Source: Diphasiastrum complanatum (Eukaryota > Streptophyta > Lycopodiopsida > Lycopodiales > Lycopodiaceae). Taken from it: 27,989 bases of DNA. Shown in pieces: positions 20,206 to 27,989 of the stretch (within the stretch, counting starts at the first letter, position 1; each line of letters starts with the position of its first letter). Below the pieces are notes generated by a model. That model ran no database searches, had not been told where the DNA came from, and saw nothing but the letters and a program-made list of their open reading frames with translations. Position numbers and translations under genes: made by a program. Location of the stretch: assembly GCA_029204225.1 (NCBI GenBank), contig MU836494.1:1-27989 (forward strand), in the 5' to 3' direction.

Positions 20206-20640
20206 GAGCCAGCATGGGTCCAATCTTGGTTGTGTATCATCACATGTGCGTTTCCAACAACATTCTTCCAGGTGGCCATGTTTCCTGCAATACCCACACA
20301 TAGTGGTGAGACAATTTCCCGTTCAAATGATACCCCTGGCAAAATCGACAAACATGCCTAGTGGGTGTAGATGGCCTTTGGTTGACTAAGTTCAGCTGGC
20401 ATTTAAATTGTCCCTATTTCTCCAGCCATCACTGATACCCTCTCATTCATATGTAAGACGTTGTCTCTTAACTCTTTGACTAGTTCTCTCCCTTCGTCAT
20501 TAGGATCACTAGGAGATTCCAGTAAGGTTTCTCGTCTCCGTACTAACTGAGCGGAAAGTTATGAAGGAAAAACTCTTCAACCTGCCAGCGCCCACCAACT
20601 ACAAGAAAATTCTCAAAATCGCATGGATTTCACTATTGGG
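20206..20640 (-). pseudogene. Minus-strand gag fragment: helical region and CCHC zinc knuckle
   Basis: On the minus strand, 20540-20406 reads RRRETLLESPSDPNDEGREL and VKELRDNVLHMNERVSVMAG before a TAA (20405-20403). About 100 bp on, 20298-20257 reads CGYCRKHGHLEECC, a good match to the retroviral-type CCHC knuckle (C-x2-C-x4-H-x4-C). This is the nucleocapsid part of a Gag. It is upstream, in the element's sense, of the 19528-19830 fragment, so either Gag had two separated knuckles or two elements are nested. Confidence 0.6.
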
Positions 20641-21214
20641 GTTAACAAGGTTGGACGTGCGACTGACGATATTCTAAACAACATGCCCGTAATAGTGACA
20701 AGGTGGTAGGATATATACTCAGTGTGTGGGATCAACACACATCACTGTGTGATGCTAACCACTTTGACTGTGATAGTGGCTTTTTGAAACCAGTAGCTAG
20801 TGTGCGGCTGGTGTGCTATAAGTATATGACAATAGTCAACAATACTCGTCAGGGTCTAGGACTAGAATGAAATCTGGTCATGAGTCTATGGGTGAATAAC
20901 TTCTATTCCAAGCAATGATCAGGTTTTCAAGTTCGTGTCTGACGGGATAAATGATGCTCAACAATGATGGTCTCAGATGAAATGCATTGCTAACTAATCA
21001 ACTTCGTCAAAACAAGGAAAATAAGTAAGCTCTCAACAAGTAATGTAGTCAATATTATGAATGACTACCTTCCAAGCAATATTCCCTTAATAGGCTTCAA
21101 ACTCTAAGTGTCTAGCGGGTCAGAGCTGCTCACTTAATTGACAACCAGTTCTTTGTAGACCAGTGATACGAATAATTACTCTTCCAAAGAAATCCCCTAA
21201 AACGATTTTAAACT
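20641..21214. other. Leader-like non-coding sequence of the minus-strand element
   Basis: No coding frame. It lies between the PBS-like site (21215-21232) and the first gag-like sequence of the minus-strand element, the place of a 5' leader. Confidence 0.35.
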
Positions 21215-21232
21215 CCCGGCAGATGCACCAAT
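21215..21232 (-). promoter_or_regulatory. Primer-binding-site-like sequence
   Basis: On the minus strand it reads TGGTGCATCTGCCGGGAG, 12 of 18 matches to the tRNA-Asp complement and keeping the TGC-CGGG core. One base upstream, in element sense, a block ends TAACA, the right end of an LTR. Position and orientation fit the minus-strand gag. Confidence 0.4.
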
Positions 21233-21233
21233 G

Positions 21234-21849
<616 letters not shown>

Positions 21850-22645
21850 CGCGCACGCGCATCGATGACAATTGGTTTTGTTTTCTTTCATGATCTTGCT
21901 ATAGTTATACTCTTGGACAGTGCGTGCCAAAAGCCTATAATCCATTGAAAAAAAGCCTACCAAATTTTTAATTCACCTACTCAAACTTTTTGTAGGTTCT
22001 CATAACCTACATGTTTGAGCCTTTATAGGTTATGAGCCTACCGAAGATTAATCTATAGGTTTTTATTTTCATATAAATTTTTTTGGTTTAAAATTTTTAA
22101 AATAATTAGTTTGGCTCTAGGCTTTAATACATTCTTTGAGTGGCTCATGATAAAGTTTTAACAAAGTGCATGCCATCTTACTTAATTTTTAATACATTTC
22201 TAGTGTTTTCTAGAAGTTGTTGATATTTTTAAATCTTGTCTTCTGAATTTTGCATCTCAATTTGCTTGTCGTCAAAATATTACAAGTTTACATTAATAAC
22301 TACTTCTACTTTCTTAACCTGCTTTATTACACATAAATTTACTGCATTTGAAAACAATGAACAATTTTTATTTTGCATTTCAAGTTCAGGAAGAAAGATT
22401 TAACGTTTATTCAGACATGTTTCCCATCCCTGTCAATGGGATGGTCAAGATCCGTTCACTCCAGCTACATGCACACGCATTCACATGCAACCAAGGCTTG
22501 TTCACATGCAGATCATCGTTTCAAAACTTAGCAATTCTTGCTAGTAATTAACTCTGGATATTCAAGAAACAGTAAATCATAGAGATTAATCTACAGATCA
22601 AGAACAAGAAGCAAGAAACTAGCTACCTAACAACATACTGGCAAT
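21850..22645. other. AT-rich non-coding stretch
   Basis: No supported reading frame. The words aggttctcataacctacatg and aggttatgagcctac at 21995-22040 form a loose inverted pair; otherwise nothing was seen. Confidence 0.35.
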
Positions 22646-22681
22646 CCAAGAATCAAGAAACACCCATATCTTGATTCTTGG
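22646..22681. repeat. 13-bp perfect inverted repeat at the edge of R2
   Basis: ccaagaatcaaga (22646-22658) and tcttgattcttgg (22669-22681) are exact reverse complements separated by 10 bp. A third, slightly expanded copy, ccaagaacaatcaaga, begins at 22687. The right arm forms the start of repeat R2. Confidence 0.9.
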
Positions 22682-23403
22682 ATAACCCAAGAACAATCAA
22701 GAACTAGATTGTTAGAAGATTTGCAAGATTTGAATCACAATTCCAGCCTATCTAGTTTACTTGGATGCTGAGAATTACTTAAACAAGAACAAAAAAACTA
22801 ATCACAACTACAATCCACATTGCATAAAGAAAGACAACAAGAAATTTACTCTATTCCACATCCACAAACAAGAGAATGTAAAGTATGTTCATAGGAGATT
22901 CACTCAAGAAGACAGCCATGAACAAGGAGCTCCAAGATTGCCAATAACTCATGGAAGATCTCCTTTATCCAACAAGAGTAATGAGAAATACAAGTAAAGC
23001 TCCCTCACAAGAGAGGGAGGTTCTTAAATAAGCAAGAAAGCTACCCATGTAGAGCCCAAGTGGCAATTCCACTAATTTAGAAATTCCAAGTGGCATGAGC
23101 TCTTCCACTAGAGGTCACCATCAAAAGGTGGCTCAATCTAATTTATTTAAAAGAGAGGCCTACAATTATTACATTGCCTAGGAATAACACTAGCTCCTAC
23201 ATGATCATTCCTTCTTGGGATTTACCATGTAGGCTCACATAAAGATAAATCTGTATTCCCTAGCTAGCATTCCTCGGCTCTCATGCTCAACTCTCATCTT
23301 CTTCCTGCTCTCCTCCTTCTGAGACCTCCTCGGTCTTGGGTGAGAGGTGCTTTGTATTTCAGCTTGGCTCAGCATCTGGGACATTCTCTGGAATCTGCTA
23401 ACA
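22672..23403. repeat. Diverged direct repeat R2, LTR-like
   Basis: Partner of 16728-17448, starting tgattcttgg and ending ctgctaaca. Shared blocks include ggtcaccatcaaaaggtggc at about 23115 and gagacctcctcggtct at about 23321. The offset drifts only from 5944 to 5954 bp along the pair. Identity looks like 70-80% by eye, which means a long separation if the two began as identical LTRs. Confidence 0.8.
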
Positions 23404-23742
23404 TTATCCACTCCTAATTTGTTGCAGGACCCACTGCAACACATGACGTTATTCTGCCTGGCACCTGGAAAAGCGTGGATCTTCTTTCGCTTCTGTAAAA
23501 CTAGTTGCTTATTGGCTGCAAAAATTGTTCCACAAAATTGGAGATCTCTCAATGGCCTCTACATCCCAGCCCGCTTGAGAATCTCCTACGAGTCTTATGT
23601 TGACAAAGGCAAGCAAGTGGATCTTGATTCCACCAATTTTGCATATTTCATTTCACATGAAGAGCCAAAGGTGGTAAAAGGTGAAAAAAAGCCACTTTGT
23701 CAAGTTGAGCTAAAATCACCGTTTCTCCACGGAGTTTCTTGA
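23404..23742 (+). CDS. Unrecognised open frame, about 110 codons
   Basis: A plus-strand frame open from before 23404 to TGA at 23740. It reads MTLFCLAPGKAWIFFRFCKT, LLAAKIVPQNWRSLNGLYIP, ARLRISYESYVDKGKQVDLD and FISHEEPKVVKGEKKPLCQV. No domain was recognised and it starts at the edge of repeat R2. It may be a retroelement remnant or a chance frame. Confidence 0.25.
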   Translation, partial: LSTPNLLQDPLQHMTLFCLAPGKAWIFFRFCKTSCLLAAKIVPQNWRSLNGLYIPARLRISYESYVDKGKQVDLDSTNFAYFISHEEPKVVKGEKKPLCQVELKSPFLHGVS

Positions 23743-24565
23743 GTGAACACTCTACAGACTTGGGATCAGTAGGGCGACTTTGATTCAGGCCTCAGATTGT
23801 GCTCAAATCCATCCATAGGCAAGTTAGATCAAGCAAAATTGAGTGTGGGGAGGCGTGGCCGTAGACAGGGAGGTCACGGACTGTTCGCGCATGGAACCAA
23901 AGGGAAACCATAGTGTTTCAAAGTGGACAATGTCTACAAGACTCTCCATTGGTGCACAAAGTGCTCAGATCCGTTGGATAGAGGAGTTACAAGATCGACG
24001 ACTCATATTGTGCTACCCAGAAGGGATATCCACAGTTGGATCAAATTCAACCATTGGATGGAGTATGAAGGGTTGTTGAAGAGGGCCCTGAAGAAGTGAA
24101 GTGCTTTTTGACTTCATTAAAAATTTTCATACTGAAATTGGAGTTGGGTCCCCTTCACAAGTGAAGAGTGAAGTTTCTTCAAGGTGAAGAAACAGTTCAA
24201 AAAGTAGAAAAGTCCCTATTTTCGGGTCCTTTGCCGTTTTGACCCAAACGATAAGGCTATAACCTCCAAACAAAGGGCACCCAGACTGTACCTGCAAGTA
24301 CATTACAACAAAACATAGTGATTGCAGTGGAGAAAGTGTTCGAGAGTATGCAGAAGTGATTTCACCATTCCAGTGGGCATGTTGTTGGGAGTTGACGACT
24401 GAGTGCATTTCGGAAGGTGACGTCGATTTGGCTTTCAAATTGTGGAAAAGCGGCGAGTGGCCTAGTAAGGGAAAAGTGCATGTTATTATTCTCAACTTCT
24501 GACATCACTGTTGGCCTCGACATACTGTTTTTTAGCCTACGACAGAAGTTTCAAGTAGTTTTGTG
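23743..24565 (+). other. Non-coding leader or LTR region of the copia element
   Basis: About 820 bp without a good frame, lying directly before the copia gag start. A 5' LTR is expected here, but I could not place its ends or a tRNA-iMet primer site. Confidence 0.35.
24153..24193. repeat. Cluster of CTTC/GAAG palindromes
   Basis: CTTCAC-AA-GTGAAG (24153-24166) and GTTTCTTCA-AGG-TGAAGAAAC (24173-24193) are perfect inverted repeats with very short loops. Several further tgaag words precede them from 24067. Confidence 0.85.
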
Positions 24566-25130
24566 ATGGCAAACATGGGAGAGTCCATTTTGAGTGAAAG
24601 TAGCAAATTGGACGGGATTTCCAACTATGCAGTGTGGAAATTCAAAATGAAAAACATACTGATGGAGAAACGCCGTGTGGGAAGTCATCACATGTGATGA
24701 GAGAAGGCCGTCAAATGAAGCAGATATCAAAGTAGTTCGACAAAAAGATGAGAAAAGCTTTGACCTTCATTAACTTGTCAGTGAAGGATCACATCATTAC
24801 CCACATTTGTGATGCTGTTACACCCAGACAGGCATGGGATGTGCTAAAGGAGCAGTTCGAGACATCAAATCCGTCAAGAATCATGTTTCTGAAGTCAAAG
24901 TTGAATAGTGCCCGCATGGAGCAAGGAGAGCACATTCCAGACATACATGACCAGAATCAAGACAATGAGAGATGAACTGCATTCTACTGGTGAGCGCATA
25001 CGTGACGTGGAGCTAGTGCACAATGATTGTGCAGCATTGCAGAACCCTATCAGATGTTTGTGAGCGGAATAGCATCAAGAGAAAGATTGCCAACCTCTGA
25101 TGAGCTCACAGGAATCTGATGCAGGAAGAG
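24566..25130 (+). pseudogene. Ty1/copia gag
   Basis: The ATG at 24566 begins MANMGESILSESSKLDGISN, followed by YAVWKFKMKNILMEKR, the N-terminal copia Gag signature (x-G-x-N-Y-x-x-W-K). After a frameshift it reads WEVITCDERRPSNEADI and, in another frame, ALTFINLSVKDHIITHICDA, AWDVLKEQFETSNPSRIMFL and KSKLNSARMEQGEHIPD, the UBN2-type gag core. Stops at about 24698, 24740 and 24973. Gag forms the cytoplasmic virus-like particle in this family. Confidence 0.88.
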
Positions 25131-25294
25131 CAACGTAGAGAAATGGTGAAAGCTAGACGTCAAAATACTGACGATCAGGCACTTGCGACATGCCAAAAAA
25201 AAGGCAAGGGGCAAGGGCAAGAAGAAGTCTAAGCAACAATTTGCCAAGTCTCAGGAGGACGAGGATCTTCCAGTAAGACCAAGAAGAAGGCAAG

Positions 25295-25337
25295 TGCTTC
25301 CATTGTGGTAAAAAGGGGCCATTGGAAAAGTGAATGT
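25295..25337 (+). pseudogene. Copia gag zinc knuckle (CCHC)
   Basis: CFHCGKKG and HWKSEC together form the C-x2-C-x4-H-x4-C nucleocapsid knuckle, with one inserted base between the halves that shifts the frame. Confidence 0.85.
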
Positions 25338-25463
25338 CGCAAATTTTTGGCGGAAAAGGCAAGGGTGAGAACCAAACAAGCAGGTAACCTTGTCGATGAG
25401 GGTGAGATTGAAGACTCTAGCATCTTCTTATCTGCATTGTCATCTAATCAAGATGATCAAGCA

Positions 25464-25720
25464 TGGTATATTGACCTTGGGAGCCAGAAGACACATGACA
25501 GGTAACAAGAATTGTTCAATAGCTTGAAAGTGTTGGATAAATGGAACATCTGTTTCACAAGCAAATGGTGAGGGTACTCTTGTGCAAGATCAAGGAGATA
25601 TGACCGTCTCAATCCCGACTACTTGATGGCAAAAAGCAGGATGATCAGGGAGATACTTTACGTACCCAGGTTTGAAGAAAAATCTACTTCTGCTGGGAGT
25701 CATTACTGATCAGAAATGAA
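25464..25720 (+). pseudogene. Copia protease remnant
   Basis: AWYIDLGSQKTHD stands where the family has W-Y-x-D-S-G-x-S-x-H-M; the catalytic D is at 25473 but the next residue is Leu instead of Ser/Thr, and the frame stops at about 25501. Further on, ILYVPRFEEKS-like sequence near 25660 marks the end of the domain. Confidence 0.75.
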
Positions 25721-25879
25721 AGTAGAATTCGCCCCAATGATCGTAGCTTTTGAAAAGATGTGAACCAAAAGTTCAAAGTTATTGCGGATGGAGTAAGAGA
25801 GCCCAAAATACAAAATTGTACACGTTAAATGCTACAAATAAAGGGCAACATGACTTGTATCATCCATTCCATCACATAA

Positions 25880-26999
25880 CTGAGTTTGTGGCATAAGAGG
25901 CCATTGGTCACCTTGAACTTGGACAGCCTCAATTTGATGAGAAAATTGGAGATAGGTAACAGGATTGCTCTACCATAGAAGCATCACATGAAATCGATGT
26001 CGGAATCCTGTGTATATGGGAAGCTCAACATCCAGAGAAATCCTCAGTTCATCAATAAACGGGGTGTTGCAATGAGCAAAGAAACATCCTGGAATTTAAT
26101 CCACAATAGATTTATCGCACCGGGCCTATGAGGACCATGTCCTTAGGTAAAGCCTTCTATTTCATGACCTTTATTGATGATATGTCACGTAAGACGTGGA
26201 TCTACTTCTTGAAGAAGAAATTAGATGCATTTGATAACTTCAAGAGCTTCAAAGCATTGGTCGAAAGACCAAATAACTAAGATTAGATAGTGGAGGTGAG
26301 TACAAGTCTAATGACTTCAATGATCTTTGTGATCAACATGGGATTAAAAGACAATTCATGCAAGCTCATACTCCTGCTCTCAATGGTGTAGCTGAGCGCA
26401 AGAATCGTACGATTGTAGAAAGTGCCAGATCTATGCTAGCTGAGATGAAACTACCAAAAGATTTTTGGTCAGAAGCATGCAATACGGTAGTCTATCTTCA
26501 AAATAGAAGTCCTACCATTGCCATACCAAAGATAACACCTGAGGAAACATTCATGAAGCAGAAGCCAAAGGTGAACCACTTGCAAATCTTTGGATGTAAG
26601 GCCTTTGTACACATTCCTAAGGAAGAGAGACCTAAACTTGATGTAAAAGCTATCAAGTGCATATTCCTAGGATATGATGATCGTGTGAAGGTCTATAGAT
26701 GTTTTGATCCAGTGGAAAACAAAATCCATATAAGCCATGATGTTATCTTTGATGAATCCAAGATGTATGAAGATGAGGATGCTGAGAAGATAGACACATC
26801 CAGTGGAAAAGATGGTATAATAAGGATACCACCTGATGATGATCCATTCATTGACCTTTCGAGTGATGAACATGAGGATACATCTCAAGATACTACTACT
26901 CAACCTCAAGAGACAGGTTGGAGAGGTAGGGACAAACCTTTTGGTGCAAGAAGGATTGAAGTTGCAGGTGACAAACGCAAGGAGAAGGATGTATCGTGA
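25880..26999 (+). pseudogene. Copia integrase
   Basis: LWHKRP... and LNLDSLNLM (about 25888-25945) correspond to the H-H part of the zinc-binding domain. The core follows: RTMSLGKAFYFMTFIDDMSR (first catalytic D, about 26170), WIYFLKKKLDAFDNF, then LDSGGEYKSNDFNDL (second D, about 26285) and ALNGVAERKNRTI (E at about 26395). From 26358 a single frame of 213 codons is open: ESARSMLAEMKLPKDFWSEA, GCKAFVHIPKEERPKLD and KCIFLGYDDRVKVYRCFDPV are the standard copia integrase C-terminal blocks. It ends in an acidic, Thr-rich linker. The catalytic triad looks present but is spread over three frames. Confidence 0.92.
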
Positions 27000-27149
27000 G
27001 ATACATTTTCACCAGGAAGCCAATCACCTGACAGGAAGCTCCCTAAGTGGTTTGAGAGATTGTTGGAGAGCCGCAACATAGATGACTTTCCAAGATCATC
27101 TAGCTAGGGAGAGCTACGAAGATCAACAAGAGAGAAAACACTACTTGAA

Positions 27150-27989
27150 AGGTATGAAGCAGATTATGCTCTCTTATCTAGTATTATTCAAGCAAAGAAC
27201 CTTCAACTTATGGTGAAGCAAAGGATGATGGCTAATTGGGTCAAGGCCATGGGAGAGAGATGGAGTCAATTGCTAAGCATAGCACATGGGACTTAGTAGA
27301 ACCACCATGTTGGCAAAAAACCCATGGTTGCAAATGGGTATACAGACTAAGTACCATGCAGATGGAAGTATAGCAAAGCACAAGGCAAGATTGGTGATCA
27401 AAGGGTACGCACAAAGTAAGATGCATCGACTATGAGGAGACCTTTGCACACGGTTTGTAAGTGGAATGCTCTACATCTACTTGTTGCTTTAGCTTCACAT
27501 TTTGGTTGCCTTTGATCAGATGGATGCTGAAATCTGCTTTCTAAATGGTGAGATAGAAGAAGAAGTGTTCAAGGATCAACTTGAAGGCTATTGTAGCGAA
27601 GGGACCGGACAATAAAGTATGGCCTTGAAGAAAAGCACTTTATGGTCTTAAACAAGCACCATGTGCGTGGTTATAGCAGGACTGTTGCCTACTTTTGTTC
27701 AAAAGTGGGATGATGAGAACACATTCTGGTACCAAATCTATATGTCTTATGCTTTGATGTATGGTTGCTTTGATTGCTCTTAATGTTGATGACTTGATAT
27801 TATGGGAAATAATAAGAGATGATAGACATGATCAAGAAAGACCTCATGGGAACAAGTCGAGATCTCAGCCTGATGCATACTGCCTTGGAGTGAAGTGTGG
27901 CAAAAGGACATGAAGTGGGTTTAACACAGGTGAAGTATGTCAAAGAGTTGCTGCACAAGTTTAGGTTGCAAGATTGCAAACCAATAAAC
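27150..27989 (+). pseudogene. Copia reverse transcriptase, partial
   Basis: EMESIAKHSTWDLVEPP (about 27257-27307), GCKWVYRL, HADGSIAKHKARLVIKGYAQ and IDYEETFA (about 27428) are the N-terminal RVT_2 blocks in shifting frames. LNVDDLIL at 27779-27802 is the catalytic Y-V-D-D-L-I-L motif, with Asn in place of Tyr. Many stops and frameshifts occur. The domain is cut by the window end. Confidence 0.88.

Larger units (their letters stand above)
24566..27989 (+). mobile_element. Ty1/copia LTR retrotransposon, decayed, 3' end outside the window
   Basis: Domains are in copia order: gag, zinc knuckle, protease, integrase, then RT. This is the arrangement that separates Ty1/copia from Ty3/gypsy. Stops and frameshifts occur throughout. 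The window ends within RT, so RNase H and the 3' LTR are not seen. Confidence 0.92.

Noticed and set aside
23235-23552. Minus-strand frame of 105 codons with several Cys
   Set aside because: Lies across the end of repeat R2 and is not kept in repeat R1; composition is not convincing.
24127-24495. Minus-strand frame of 122 codons
   Set aside because: Spans the palindrome cluster, has no recognisable motif, and the copia element explains this place as a leader.

Overview
The window looks like nuclear DNA of a seed plant. It carries the 3' part of an intron-containing plant vacuolar H+-pyrophosphatase gene followed by about 25 kb of nested, decayed LTR retrotransposons of both the Ty3/gypsy and Ty1/copia types, with long CT, CA and AT microsatellites. 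The style of the Ty3 RNase H (a run reading close to LSGRIARWVLLLDEF) would suit a gymnosperm, but the species cannot be fixed from the sequence.

Layout. 1-2669 (+): seven exons with GT-AG introns of a type I (K+-dependent) V-PPase, N-terminus outside the window, full of single-base indels. 2670-5014: 3'UTR-like and intergenic sequence with one small tandem repeat. 5015-7600: a candidate LTR (5015-5896), a tRNA-Asp-like primer binding site (5901-5918), a leader with a 198-bp tandem duplication and a possible gag start. About 7624-8080 (-): a Ty1/copia gag-protease fragment. 8649-16103 (+): a Ty3/gypsy element (Athila/Tat-like RT) in the order gag end, protease 1, protease 2, RT, RNase H, integrase, then two extra coding blocks (ORF3 with a coiled-coil tail, and an unrecognised ORF4) up to a polypurine tract; a candidate LTR follows at 16104-16563. 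16728-17448 and 22672-23403: a pair of diverged direct repeats with TG...AACA ends. Between them, 18370-20640 (-), a degraded gag-like region with two zinc-knuckle motifs, a PBS-like site at 21215-21232 and a long CT tract. 23404-24560: an unrecognised ORF and a leader rich in GAAG/CTTC palindromes. 24566-27989 (+): a broken Ty1/copia element (gag, zinc knuckle, protease, integrase, RT), cut by the window edge.

The most interesting object is the Ty3 element. Its polyprotein holds two complete retropepsin domains in tandem, about 40% identical by eye and with matching motif spacing, so an old duplication rather than a recent one. Downstream of integrase it has coding capacity for at least one additional protein. 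All the elements are broken here by stops, frameshifts and deletions, and the integrase has lost its third catalytic residue. The indels in the host V-PPase, with reading sense and splice sites otherwise kept, raise the possibility that part of the breakage is consensus error in the assembly. All calls come from reading the sequence; no database search was possible.
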